The notes: generated from the sequence alone by a model not told the origin. Positions 9,909 to 20,067 are shown, counted from the first letter of the stretch. The stretch is 64,000 nucleotides of DNA from Deltaproteobacteria bacterium (GCA_016219185.1 JACRBZ010000066.1:62001-126000); one strand, 5' to 3'. A program made the numbers and translations.

Positions 9909-10517
9909 TTACCACCAATCTCCGTCGATTTCGCACAGATTAACATCGGGGTAGCCGTAGTCGCGCACTATTTGTTCGATCGGGAATGCCGCCATTTCCG
10001 GGCTGATCAGCGCCGCCAAGATGTCATCGATGTTGACGATGTTATTCTGAATGATCCCGTTCAATTCGCAGATTTTGTCATAGGCGAGTTTAAACAGACC
10101 GCTCGCTGTCAGTATAAGATCAGAAAACGACAGGACACGTTCGACGCGCATGCGATAACTAAACAGGGTTGCGAAGAACCTTGGCAACCGGACGTCGTCG
10201 GTCCAGGCGCTATGATTCATTTCTTCCGGAAATTCTACCGAGAGCTTTGACAGCAGGGAGTCGTACCGGTGGTGCTCCGAATGAATGAATTTGCCCTCAA
10301 CGAAAGACTGGGGGTCCCATGGAATACCAAACGCTTGAAACAACGCTACCAATTGCCGCCGACGAAACAGGCGCGGCGGGTTGTCGGATAGCAGTTCTTC
10401 TGTCCAGTTGTCGAAATTCGGAGTCATACCCCGAAGGTCGAGAAATCCGAGCAGAAGATCGTGGGCTGTAATCGTTCTATTGTTCGCAATCGTCATAACG
10501 CATTCTCCCTTTAACAC
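9909..10517 (-). CDS. Hypothetical protein (202 aa), same strand downstream of prfH
   Basis: Long ORF TITAHDLLLGFLDLRGMTPNFDNWTEELL..; ends directly at the dnaE fragment; internal ATG MTIANN possible start. Confidence 0.5.
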   Translation of the reverse strand: MLKGECVMTIANNRTITAHDLLLGFLDLRGMTPNFDNWTEELLSDNPPRLFRRRQLVALFQAFGIPWDPQSFVEGKFIHSEHHRYDSLLSKLSVEFPEEMNHSAWTDDVRLPRFFATLFSYRMRVERVLSFSDLILTASGLFKLAYDKICELNGIIQNNIVNIDDILAALISPEMAAFPIEQIVRDYGYPDVNLCEIDGDWW

Positions 10518-10625
10518 GGCATCCGTTGCCTAAAAAGACATTCAAATTTTATGGACATCCCCGTAAAAACATATGCCATGCCGGTTTATCCCGGTGATTT
10601 CGGTCCGTTCCCCTTTTTCTCTCGG

Positions 10626-11258
10626 TCAGTTATGTACAAGCTTGAACGCTTGTCCCTCGTACACCCTCACCGGATTGCCCCGCACCAATTCGTTATGGGC
10701 ATCCCATCTTGTCTGTCGGGCCTTGTTCTGTTTTCGCTGCTCGTCACGGGCCACAAGAATTGCAAGCCGCTCCAGGGCCATTTTGCGGTTGGCCATCTGG
10801 GACCTCTCATCACGGGCAATCGCCACAAGTCCGGTAGGCAGATGAAGGGCTCGAACCGACGAGTCTGTGGTGTTGACGTGCTGTCCTCCCGGACCGGAGG
10901 CTCGCATGGTGTCAATACGAACATCCCTGTCGTGAAACGATTCGGTTTTCGGGATCGATAACCGCCGGACACCGACGAACCAGTTATTTCGCTTATGTCC
11001 GTGCCTGAAGGCGGACTTGCCGATCCACTGCACCGTGCCCTCGTATCCGGCGATAAAGGCCTCGCATCTCTCTCCGGCCAGATGGATCAGCGCAGAAAGA
11101 AGCGTCCCTTTCTGGCTGCCATCTTCCTTCTCGATCATTTCGGCTTCAAGCCCCGTCAACCGGACATCCGCCAGGATTGTATCAACCAGGCGGGCAACAA
11201 CCCATGCGCATTCCACGGGCCCGCGTCCTGATGTTATCTGTAACAGAACTTCGCTCAT
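10626..11258 (-). CDS. prfH: Peptide chain release factor homolog PrfH
   Basis: 210 aa; [26 protein letters not shown] (GGQ motif); start overlaps the rtcB stop. Confidence 0.94.
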   Translation of the reverse strand: MSEVLLQITSGRGPVECAWVVARLVDTILADVRLTGLEAEMIEKEDGSQKGTLLSALIHLAGERCEAFIAGYEGTVQWIGKSAFRHGHKRNNWFVGVRRLSIPKTESFHDRDVRIDTMRASGPGGQHVNTTDSSVRALHLPTGLVAIARDERSQMANRKMALERLAILVARDEQRKQNKARQTRWDAHNELVRGNPVRVYEGQAFKLVHN

Positions 11259-12385
11259 CGTTCCCGCACCTTATAAGTCAGAAGCGGGGAAAACGAGGCA
11301 ATGACCCGAACGAGTCCAAAGGAAACCATGTCGCCAATCACACTTTCTATGTCTTTGTACGCCTGGGGGGCCTCTTCGTAGAGAAGCTCTTTGTCCTCGC
11401 AGATGACATAGCTTCCCAGCTTAGTTCTGGTAAGGGAGTCGGCGCGGTAGCGCTCCCGAAGACGGCCTTTGCACTCCGACCGAATCCACTTACGCCCAGC
11501 CCCATGAGCCACGGACCAAAGATTGTGTTCCTGATCGCCAATCGGGGTCACAAGATAACTGTATGAACCCCGCGAACCAGGGATGATTACCGCACCACTG
11601 TCGGATGCCGCAGCCCCTTTCCGATGAAGAAAACGACCCGGGGATTTATTATCGATGGGAGTCAAGGAATTGTGGCAGCAGTCCACAATCTTCCGGTAGC
11701 CGCTGTGAAGCTGTTCAAGAAAACGGTGGGCGATCAATTCGCGATTTGCCCGTGCCCACAGGACTGCATTGTTATGACCGGCAAGATAGGCAAATGCCTC
11801 ATCGCTTCCCATCTTCAGACTGCCGGCTTTGAAGCGATCCGTGTGGCTGCGAAGCAGTGACTCCCCAAGGCCCCTGGAGCCGGAGTGAACGATGAGGAAT
11901 AGCGCATCCTCATCGAGTCGCATTTTTCGGGAAAGCTCCCTGTCCTTGATTTCTCCTATCCGGACAAGCTCGGCAAAATGGTTGCCGTGTCCGATGGTCC
12001 CCGCTGCATCGAGAAAAACCGGCTGTGCGGATCGTTCCTCCAGCCACACTGCAGCATCGCCATCCCAGGGTTCCTCCAATCCTTTCAGTTTTTTGAACCA
12101 TTTTTCAGGCTTGGCTTTTGCACATGTCAGCCCGGTAGCGAACAGGGATATTCCGCATCCGACATCCGATCCTACAAGATGAGGATAGAACTCTCCTTCG
12201 GTGAGCATGGCCGCCCCGACCGGTATTCCTTTTCCCGGAAAAAGGTCGGGAAAACCTACGACCTTCATCATACCGGAAAAGGAGGCCACCCTTTCGAGTT
12301 GACGGAGAGATTCCCCCTCGATCCAGGTGCCTGGAGTGGTCAAAAGAGTTATTCTTTTTGCATTGTTCATAACGTTCGAGTTCAC
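11255..12385 (-). CDS. rtcB: RtcB-family RNA ligase (PrfH-associated type)
   Basis: [76 protein letters not shown] active-site motifs. Confidence 0.95.
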   Translation of the reverse strand: MNSNVMNNAKRITLLTTPGTWIEGESLRQLERVASFSGMMKVVGFPDLFPGKGIPVGAAMLTEGEFYPHLVGSDVGCGISLFATGLTCAKAKPEKWFKKLKGLEEPWDGDAAVWLEERSAQPVFLDAAGTIGHGNHFAELVRIGEIKDRELSRKMRLDEDALFLIVHSGSRGLGESLLRSHTDRFKAGSLKMGSDEAFAYLAGHNNAVLWARANRELIAHRFLEQLHSGYRKIVDCCHNSLTPIDNKSPGRFLHRKGAAASDSGAVIIPGSRGSYSYLVTPIGDQEHNLWSVAHGAGRKWIRSECKGRLRERYRADSLTRTKLGSYVICEDKELLYEEAPQAYKDIESVIGDMVSFGLVRVIASFSPLLTYKVRER

Positions 12386-13086
12386 CTTGATGCCATAAAA
12401 GGATGTTGCTGAAGTGCCTCCGATGCGGGCAGCCGAATGGTTTCATGATAAAGAGAGGACAGTTTGGTGGCCTCCGGATTGATTTCAACGCACCAAGCCC
12501 CGTAATCTCTGGCCAGTTCCGGAAAACCGGCTGCCGGCCAGATAATGGCCGAAGTTCCGATGGAGACAAAGAGATTGCAGTGAGAAACCACATCATCGGC
12601 TCTTTTCATGACCTGCTCATTCATTGCGTCATCAAACCAGGTGATATCCGGACGGAGCCACGCATCGCAATGGGGACAGGTGTAATGGCGATATGTTTCT
12701 CCCATATCTTCAAAAATTCCATGAACCGGACAGCGCATCCGCCATATGCTTCCATGAATCTCGATGACATTCCGGCTTCCGGCACGCTGGTGCATTCCAT
12801 CGATATTCTGGGTGACGATGATCACTTCAGGGTGCTGGTTTTCGATGGCTGTCAGCACCGCATGGCCTGCGTGAGGATGGCACGAAAGCAGTAAGTTGCG
12901 CCGCATTTCATGATATGCCAAAACTTTTTCTGGATATTTTTCGAAAGCTTTCTGGCAGGCTACATCCTGATAATCATACTGGTCCCAGATGCCGCCTTTT
13001 CCCCTGTAAGTCGGTACGCCGCTTTCAGCGGACATTCCCGCGCCGGTAAAAAAGACGATTCGTGAATAAGATTGAAGGCTATTCAT
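12382..13086 (-). CDS. Sir2-family NAD-dependent protein deacylase
   Basis: FFTGAGMSAESGVPTYRG, TQNIDGMHQRAGS, IEIHGSI, Zn-binding cysteines (CPVHG..YTCPHC); stop overlaps the rtcB start by 4 nt. Confidence 0.93.
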   Translation of the reverse strand: MNSLQSYSRIVFFTGAGMSAESGVPTYRGKGGIWDQYDYQDVACQKAFEKYPEKVLAYHEMRRNLLLSCHPHAGHAVLTAIENQHPEVIIVTQNIDGMHQRAGSRNVIEIHGSIWRMRCPVHGIFEDMGETYRHYTCPHCDAWLRPDITWFDDAMNEQVMKRADDVVSHCNLFVSIGTSAIIWPAAGFPELARDYGAWCVEINPEATKLSSLYHETIRLPASEALQQHPFMASR

Positions 13087-13229
13087 ATGATCTGCTCCTT
13101 GCTGTCTTGCAGTGGTTAACATTTAAGTTTTGACTGAAATACTCACCAGTCTGGAGCAGGTCGCTTCCATGTTTCTCAAAAACCATGAATGCCATGTGCT
13201 CTCCTTTTCTCAGACAGGGGGGATGTCTG

Positions 13230-15551
13230 TTATATTATTCCATGACACTCAAAATTTTCGGCCGGTTCTCCGGTCAAAAAGGTGTAAGCATTTCTGTAGA
13301 GAAAATATTCTCGTTGTAGAAGAACTTGAATAAATTGCTCAACCAAGTCGGCGGTCCATAAAGAATCAGATGGCGGCAGGTTCATCCAATTCGCCCGATC
13401 TTCCTGTGGTATGGCGCTCCAAGACCAAGATATATCGCTTGCCTCTTGCTCAAAACAGCCGAATAACGGGTGTCCGCCAAGAGATTCCAAAATAGATTCC
13501 ATTGACATTTTCTCTGTTACAGAATCGTTACTGTCAGACCGATTCAAGCGCTTCGGCCAATAGCGGTAGTTACCTGTTATATTGGGCAAGTTTTTGCGAA
13601 AGCACCAATCTTTAACAAAGTGCGTTGTTGCATGGTAATCATCTTTAAAGAAGACACTGCATCCCTGCCTCAATACTTCCTCGTCCAACGCAATACGGAG
13701 TAAACGATTTCGTGCCACAATATGATCCGCGTCAAAAGGACGGCCCTTGCCAAAAAGAGATGGAATATGTTTTGGTTCTACTTTTCCATACATTTCATAT
13801 AGTCCTTCCCGCTGGTTCCACATCAGAATGAAATCACTGATTCCGGAATAGACCGAATTTCTCAAGATTAAACGTTTTGCAGTCAGAGTGACAACCTCAG
13901 TGGGTGTGGGTAATGCCTTGCGATCAGGCATAACATCCTCGACTTCACCGCTTTCTCTCAGCGAAGGCTCGCTCCACTGAAAACCCAGACCTTGAAGAAG
14001 TTTGTTTTGTCCTTCATCTTTAAAAATTTTATCAAGTATTTCAGCAAATGAAAAATGGCCTGTCGTATTTACTTGATCGAACATCTCTCGGTTTAAAACA
14101 GTATGTTGGGGCATATTTGTCAGGCCATTGGCAAATAGAATCCACCGCAACATTTCGTCTCTGTGTGCGCTATCGGGCGGCTGACTCCCCGAGTATTTCA
14201 ATTGCCATAACAACAGGGGGTGAAGTGTAATCGGCGCGACGCCTTCCCTGTCACGTGAGAACTTGGCGAGTTGAACCAGAGGAAAACCGTTTGGATTGCT
14301 CTGTGGATCGAACTTCAATATCCGGAAAACACGGTCGAATGCAAAACCAAGAATGGTTTGTTCAGGATCACCAGCGAGAGGTTCACAATATGTCCTTAAT
14401 CGTTTTATAAAGCTTGCCCAGACATCTCCGTTCTTTTTTAGCGATTGTAAACGTTCAACACTCAATTCGCTCAAATCGTGCTTATCGGCTTTTTCCATAT
14501 CATCCGGCTTCCGTTCTTCACCTATATGCGAAGCGGTCTTAACTTCCGCCAAAGCCACCCGAGCCAATGCGTGGATGACATCTTCAGTTTCCAGCAAACA
14601 ACCATACCCGGATTTTTGAAAACTGGCGAGCGCATCGTTTCCTTCTTTTCCAAGCACTAACATCAGCTTGGAGACTGCAAGCTGTCGAGGGCTGATTTGC
14701 AAGCCTCCACGTCCGATACGTTCAAACAAGGCGTATCCACCGCCTTCATCCTGTTCCAAGTCGTTCAGATCGATATACTGTAGGGTCAACCTGGCTTTGC
14801 CGATGCGTTTCAATCCATTGATAACTTTTTGGAGAACCTCGGGGTTCGGTTCGCGTAATAGCCTTCCATATTTATCTGAAATTGCCCGCTGAGTTTGGAT
14901 AAGTTCATCGATATGATTATTCAAGCCATCTGACGAGGTATCGAGTGTGAGCAATACCGAGAGCGGAACGGGACAACCGGCCTCCCAGGGGAAAGTCGTG
15001 TCCGGAGGAATTTCGTAAAATTCCTTGCCCGCATGTTCCGTCCTTTGCATACATTCCCATATTTCCTGAAAAGATCGGTCGTGCAGAGGATGGAAATCAT
15101 GTTCACCACTTGCCTCCATGCGAAACCCAAATGGAAAAGCTCGGGTGCATGGGTGCAGCCAATACTGAAAGCGCAAAGGATGATATTTTTCCGGTGGCGC
15201 AAGGTCCACCCATAACCTGATACCAGGATCTTTGCCTGCCCCGGCTATAATAGCCCATAATCGTTGCTGTCCATCAAGCACGGCATAATAGGCTTCGGTA
15301 TCGTCTGAAACGACTTTACACCTCGCTTTATCTCCAGCCAATGCACGGCCGGAACCATCGCCTTTGACCAGCAGGAATGAAGGTAAAGGAAAGCCTCGCA
15401 ACAGCGAGTCCCACAGGGCGCAAATACGACCTACCGACCATACGGCATCGCGTTGATATAGCGGCAAACGCAATTTCTTTTCATCGAGACAATCAAGTAT
15501 TCCCGAAATGGGAACTTCCGTGACATATCGGTCTTTAAACCATTCCATCAC
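13230..15551 (-). CDS. DUF262 (GmrSD/ParB-like) protein with HNH-like C-terminal motif
   Basis: LPLYQRDAVWSVGRICALWDSLLRGFPLPSFLL, YAVLDGQQRLWAI (DGQQR), FDADHIVARNRLL (D-H-I HNH-like). Confidence 0.8.
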   Translation of the reverse strand: MMEWFKDRYVTEVPISGILDCLDEKKLRLPLYQRDAVWSVGRICALWDSLLRGFPLPSFLLVKGDGSGRALAGDKARCKVVSDDTEAYYAVLDGQQRLWAIIAGAGKDPGIRLWVDLAPPEKYHPLRFQYWLHPCTRAFPFGFRMEASGEHDFHPLHDRSFQEIWECMQRTEHAGKEFYEIPPDTTFPWEAGCPVPLSVLLTLDTSSDGLNNHIDELIQTQRAISDKYGRLLREPNPEVLQKVINGLKRIGKARLTLQYIDLNDLEQDEGGGYALFERIGRGGLQISPRQLAVSKLMLVLGKEGNDALASFQKSGYGCLLETEDVIHALARVALAEVKTASHIGEERKPDDMEKADKHDLSELSVERLQSLKKNGDVWASFIKRLRTYCEPLAGDPEQTILGFAFDRVFRILKFDPQSNPNGFPLVQLAKFSRDREGVAPITLHPLLLWQLKYSGSQPPDSAHRDEMLRWILFANGLTNMPQHTVLNREMFDQVNTTGHFSFAEILDKIFKDEGQNKLLQGLGFQWSEPSLRESGEVEDVMPDRKALPTPTEVVTLTAKRLILRNSVYSGISDFILMWNQREGLYEMYGKVEPKHIPSLFGKGRPFDADHIVARNRLLRIALDEEVLRQGCSVFFKDDYHATTHFVKDWCFRKNLPNITGNYRYWPKRLNRSDSNDSVTEKMSMESILESLGGHPLFGCFEQEASDISWSWSAIPQEDRANWMNLPPSDSLWTADLVEQFIQVLLQREYFLYRNAYTFLTGEPAENFECHGII

Positions 15552-15592
15552 ATCACCTTTATTCAGTTACGTTATAGCCATACCGTCATGGA

Positions 15593-18232
15593 TCAGAGTC
15601 TTGGGTCAACCGGTTCACTCTCCAAAGCCAGCACCCCGAAAACGCATTCGTGCACTCGCCTGAGCGGCTCTTTTCGCACAAAGCGCTCCAGGGCTTCCAC
15701 GCCAAGCGCAAACTCCCTTAAGGCAAGGGAGCGCTTTGGCCCCAACGATCTTGATCGAAGCCTGTCAAGATTTTCTTCGAGCGTGTATTCAGGACCGTAG
15801 ATGATCCGCAGGTATTCGCGACCGCGACACTTGACGGCAGGCTGAACCAGGCCCTTCTTCCCTCTGCTTATGAAGTCATGGGGCTTTACCACCATGCCTT
15901 CGCCCCCCTTTCCGGTAAGATCTTCCCACCACCTGCATGCGGCCGCCATGCTTTGTTCATCGTCTACATCAACGACGCTGAAAGATGTGGATAGCAGGAT
16001 TTCCTCTGAAGCCGCACAAATCCTTGAAATGATGTTCATGTGCCATTTGTGATCCTTGTCCACATGAACCTGGCCCTCGGTGGCAAGAACATGAAATGGA
16101 GCAATCCGCAGGTCTTTGAGTGAATTCACTGGCCAGCAGTATTGTTGATAGGCCGTGATGTAGCTCTCAACGGTGTCTTTGCGCGCCTCGCATTTTTTCA
16201 AGAGATCATCGATCTTGAATTCGCGGGCTGTACCTTCGGCTGACGGCTTGAAGCCGATATCGAGGTCAATCCGGGATCCAGCCATCCGAAGATTTTCGAT
16301 GGCCGCTGAAAGGGATGCCGTTGCAGCAGCGCCCACAGCGGCGTATTGTGTTTTTAAGAGCTCTTTGGCTTTCTCCGACCATGGCATCAGTTCGCAGTCC
16401 AGACATATCCATTCAGTCGAGAATTCGGACCAGAAGTCCAAAGCATCGAGTGCGCCGCGGATGATCGCCAGAAGTTCCTGTTCAAGGGCAAGGTCGCTGA
16501 AAAACCGCCGACCGGTCCGGGTGTAAACAATGCCGATTCCCTCGTTTCGAACACCGAAACAGCGCATGGCGGCAGCCTCGTTTTTGCACACGATCACGAC
16601 CGCTCGGGAGCCCATGTGTTTCACCTGACAAACGACGCGAGGGATGCCATTGGCGCGGTAATAGGAAAAAGCCTCTTGCGGATACTCAAGATAGCCTTCC
16701 CTCCGGCTCGTTTCGGTCGGAGACATGGTGGGCGGCAGGTAGATGAGCCATTTGGGATTTGCCGCATAACGGCTCATGACCTCCAGGGCCGCAATGGCAT
16801 TGGCCTCGCGGATGGTTACATTCGAACGAAGGCGGGTGGTCACCAAACGCTTGCCCAGAACATCTTCGGCATCGAGCAGGTCATCGTGGTACTGCTGGGA
16901 TGTCATGGCGGCTGATTCCGATTCTCCGCCCTGATGCTTGAACGGCCGTGCCGGTTCACAGTATATGCGCCGGGCAGGGACTGAAACCAGTTCTTTTTCA
17001 GGATAACGCAGGGCGGTGAGTTTACCGCCAAAGACACAGCCGGTATCGATGTTGATGGTCCTGTTCAGCCATTCAGCCTCGGGTACGGGCGTATGGCCAT
17101 GGACCACAATGGCGGGCCCGCGATATTCGGCGGCCCAGTTGTGCCTTACGGGAAGGCCGAACGCATCGATCTCACCGGTTGTCTCGCCAAACAGACAGAA
17201 TTCTCGAACCCTCGCAGATCCGCGACCCTGCATTTCTTGCTTCAGGCCGGCATGGGCCACGACAAGTCTGCCGCCGTCCAGAACGTAATGACTGATCAGA
17301 CCATCGATAAAGCGCTTGATCTCCCCAATGAAAGCGCCTCCCGCGTCCTTGTCCAGAGCGTCTATTTCCCGCATGGTTTCCGCAAGGCCGTGGGTGATCT
17401 GCACGTCCTTTCCGTTGAGCTTCCGAAGGAATTTTATGTCATGGTTTCCAGGCACACAGAGGGCGCTGCCGGAATTGACCATGTTGGTGACGAGCCTGAG
17501 AGTTGCAAGTATTGCCGGACCCCGGTCCACGATATCGCCAAGGAAAATCATCATCCGGCCTTCGGGATGCGAGTAAATCGGACCGGCCATGGGGTTTTCC
17601 GGATTCCGGCTGCCTGGCGTATATCCGAGCTTTTCAAGAAGTTCCGTGAGCTCATCGAAGCAGCCGTGAAGGTCTCCGACGATATCGAAGGGTCCCTTGA
17701 GATTGTTCCTGTCGTTCCACATGGCTACCCTTTCGACGATTGTGCCATTGGCATCCGCCTCAGTTGAAATCGTATGGATGTGCCTGAATCCTTCCTTTTT
17801 CAGACCGCGCAAGGAACGGAGAAGCTGTGAATGCTGCTGCCTGATGACATGACCTCCAAAATCCCTGTCGGGGCGCGACCTGTTCCGATCCTGACAGATT
17901 TTTTCAGGAAGATCGAAGACGATGGCCACGGGGATGGCATGGTATTCCCGCGCCAGGGAAATGAGGGGTTTTCTGGCCTCGGGCTGCACATGGGTAGCAT
18001 CCACAACGGTGAGTCTGCCCGCGGCGAGCCTTTTGGATGCGATGAAGTGCAGCACTTGAAAAGCCGCGTCTGTTGCAGCCTGATTGGTCTCATCATCCGA
18101 TACGAGAGCGCGGCAATAGTCGGACGACAAAATCTCGGTTCCTTTGAAGCACTTCTTCGCGAAAGACGACTTCCCGGAGCCTGACACCCCGATAAGCACC
18201 ACAAGGGATAATTTGGGTATTTTTATTTCCAT
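15593..18232 (-). CDS. pnkp: Bacterial polynucleotide kinase-phosphatase-ligase (Pnkp of the Pnkp/Hen1 RNA repair system)
   Basis: Kinase GVSGSGKSSFAKK; phosphatase GDLHGCFDEL, GDIVDRGPAI, GNHD; ligase-type QVKHMGSRAVVIV, GEGMVVKPHDF, QPAVKCRGREYLRIIYGPEY. Confidence 0.94.
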   Translation of the reverse strand: MEIKIPKLSLVVLIGVSGSGKSSFAKKCFKGTEILSSDYCRALVSDDETNQAATDAAFQVLHFIASKRLAAGRLTVVDATHVQPEARKPLISLAREYHAIPVAIVFDLPEKICQDRNRSRPDRDFGGHVIRQQHSQLLRSLRGLKKEGFRHIHTISTEADANGTIVERVAMWNDRNNLKGPFDIVGDLHGCFDELTELLEKLGYTPGSRNPENPMAGPIYSHPEGRMMIFLGDIVDRGPAILATLRLVTNMVNSGSALCVPGNHDIKFLRKLNGKDVQITHGLAETMREIDALDKDAGGAFIGEIKRFIDGLISHYVLDGGRLVVAHAGLKQEMQGRGSARVREFCLFGETTGEIDAFGLPVRHNWAAEYRGPAIVVHGHTPVPEAEWLNRTINIDTGCVFGGKLTALRYPEKELVSVPARRIYCEPARPFKHQGGESESAAMTSQQYHDDLLDAEDVLGKRLVTTRLRSNVTIREANAIAALEVMSRYAANPKWLIYLPPTMSPTETSRREGYLEYPQEAFSYYRANGIPRVVCQVKHMGSRAVVIVCKNEAAAMRCFGVRNEGIGIVYTRTGRRFFSDLALEQELLAIIRGALDALDFWSEFSTEWICLDCELMPWSEKAKELLKTQYAAVGAAATASLSAAIENLRMAGSRIDLDIGFKPSAEGTAREFKIDDLLKKCEARKDTVESYITAYQQYCWPVNSLKDLRIAPFHVLATEGQVHVDKDHKWHMNIISRICAASEEILLSTSFSVVDVDDEQSMAAACRWWEDLTGKGGEGMVVKPHDFISRGKKGLVQPAVKCRGREYLRIIYGPEYTLEENLDRLRSRSLGPKRSLALREFALGVEALERFVRKEPLRRVHECVFGVLALESEPVDPRL

Positions 18233-18254
18233 TTTTATTCCTACCTTCACCAGG

Positions 18255-19667
18255 TTATCCAGCGAGAGTAAAAATGCACAATTGGGTCGGAGAACCATAT
18301 CGTTCATCCACCGGACCGACTGGGGAAAATTTCGTGTCATAGCCATATCTTCTTGAGACTGTCATTGCCCAATCGTGGAATTCCCGGCGCGTCCACTCAA
18401 AACGATGGTCCTTGTGGCGGAGCCTATCGACCCCATTATTCTCCCACAGGACGTTGTATTCACGGTTCGGTGTCGTGAGAACGATTGTGCCGGGACGGGC
18501 GAACTCAAAGAGCATTCTTCCGAAGGACTCCAGGCGCGGCGCATCGAGGTGTTCCACCACCTCCACGACAGCAGCGGCGTCGTATCCATCAAGACGCCTG
18601 TCCCGGTACATGACAGAGCCATGCAAAAGCTCAATCCGTTCCTTCTGCCCGGTTGGCAGCTCGTTCAGGCGCAGGCGTTCGGAGGCGATCTCCAATGCCC
18701 GGAACGAAACATCCAGTCCGACGATCTTAGTGAACTGCTTTTCCTTAAGAAGCAACCGTAGCAACTTTCCTTTTCCGCAGCCAAGATCGAGAACACGCTC
18801 GGCGCTGGATGCTCTCAGAATCTCCATGACTGCCTCAAGCCGTTCTTCATCGAGGTTTATCGCCCTTTCCATCGTATCTTCAGAATGCGCATCATTCCTG
18901 TCGTTATCCGCCTCCTGCTCGGCAGGGTTGATATCCATCAGTCTGGCAAGCGCTTCCTCGGCGTAGCTCCGTTGATATTTGAGATATCGTTTTGCGATGT
19001 TTTCCCTTTCAGGATGCGCCGCAAGCCATCCTTCGCCGTGTCTCAACAGCTTATCGATTTCATTTCTGTCTACATAGTAGTGTTTCTGGTTATCGAGGAC
19101 GGGAATGAGCACGTAGAGGTGTTTGAAAAGCTCGACCACCGTTGTCTTTTTTGAAATCTCCACCGTGTAATAGATGCTGTCTCCCCACTCGGAGAACTTT
19201 CTGTCCAGCTCATGACGCCGTGCCTTGACATTGTAGCCAAGGGGCTCAAAGAGTCCATGCAGGAACTGTTCACCACTGCGACAGGGCAAAACCGACATCT
19301 TGGCTGACAGGGGCATCCTGGCATCCACCAGTTCAGGCTTTTGTCTACATCTGCCGTTGAGCGTCTGGCCAAAGCACCGCGAGAGGGCCACACTCATGAA
19401 CGAAGAAATCACGTAGGGTCGATCGTTTACATACTGTTCAAGAGGTGTCCCGGCATTGGCGTTGTTTTTGCCTCTCACGAGGTCCACGGGATCAACATCA
19501 AGCAGGATGGCGACGGTGCACGCCTCGGCCGTTGCCACCGGATAGAACACATGCACGGTACCGAAATGCAGCCTGGTTGCCTGACACCGATAAGGATTCT
19601 TGTGTAGCAGGTATCCCAGGTCTGTTGCCGGTTTATGCGTTGTTGTCAGCGTCAGGAGCATCGTCAT
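18255..19667 (-). CDS. hen1: 3' terminal RNA ribose 2'-O-methyltransferase Hen1
   Basis: MTMLLTLTTTHKPATDLGYLLHKNP N-terminus; SAM motif VLDLGCGKGKLLRLL; VVEVVEHLDAPRL..FARPGTIVLTTPNREYN. Confidence 0.95.
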   Translation of the reverse strand: MTMLLTLTTTHKPATDLGYLLHKNPYRCQATRLHFGTVHVFYPVATAEACTVAILLDVDPVDLVRGKNNANAGTPLEQYVNDRPYVISSFMSVALSRCFGQTLNGRCRQKPELVDARMPLSAKMSVLPCRSGEQFLHGLFEPLGYNVKARRHELDRKFSEWGDSIYYTVEISKKTTVVELFKHLYVLIPVLDNQKHYYVDRNEIDKLLRHGEGWLAAHPERENIAKRYLKYQRSYAEEALARLMDINPAEQEADNDRNDAHSEDTMERAINLDEERLEAVMEILRASSAERVLDLGCGKGKLLRLLLKEKQFTKIVGLDVSFRALEIASERLRLNELPTGQKERIELLHGSVMYRDRRLDGYDAAAVVEVVEHLDAPRLESFGRMLFEFARPGTIVLTTPNREYNVLWENNGVDRLRHKDHRFEWTRREFHDWAMTVSRRYGYDTKFSPVGPVDERYGSPTQLCIFTLAG

Positions 19668-19681
19668 TACCTTGTAATTAA

Positions 19682-20029
19682 TTATGTTTTTTCTTTGAAT
19701 TGCGCATAGATATAATTGGGCGCCATGTCGAAAAACTTGAGCAATGCCGGACAAAGCCAGCCTTCCATGTCCAGAAGTTTGGAATAGTACCAGTTGCCAT
19801 CGGATTCTTCACGTCGCCGCTGAAATTCAATCTGATGTCCAGGAAACGGGGTTGACGAAAACAATAGGGTAAATCCTTTTTCTGCATTATTGATTTCAGC
19901 CACCATCTTTTCGATAACGTCGTCGGCGCCGGAAACAAATGGCTCTTGAAACAATCCCAATCTCTCATCGTCAAATACCCATGTGCCATTATATTTGTAT
20001 GGGTGTATCACGTTGATTACGTTAGCCAT
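19682..20029 (-). CDS. DUF6717-like small protein, first gene of the RNA-repair array
   Basis: 115 aa MANVINVIHPYKYNGTWVFDDERLGLFQEPFVSGADDVIEKM..; 14 nt upstream of hen1, same strand; family assignment from memory. Confidence 0.6.
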   Translation of the reverse strand: MANVINVIHPYKYNGTWVFDDERLGLFQEPFVSGADDVIEKMVAEINNAEKGFTLLFSSTPFPGHQIEFQRRREESDGNWYYSKLLDMEGWLCPALLKFFDMAPNYIYAQFKEKT

Positions 20030-20050
20030 GGCATGATCTCCTTTTGAAAC

Positions 20051-20067
20051 GTAGATTTCAGATCTAC
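20051..20067. promoter_or_regulatory. Palindrome GTAGAT-ttcag-ATCTAC upstream of the DUF6717/hen1 array (candidate operator)
   Basis: Perfect 6-bp inverted repeat with 5-nt spacer, 21 nt upstream of the start codon. Confidence 0.35.

Noticed and set aside
9606-10250. 214-aa plus-strand ORF
   Set aside because: Covers the antisense of the dnaE fragment and the 202-aa ORF; the minus strand has clear DnaE homology.
13130-13333. 67-aa plus-strand ORF upstream of sir2
   Set aside because: Overlaps the end of the DUF262 gene on the opposite strand and has no recognisable domain.
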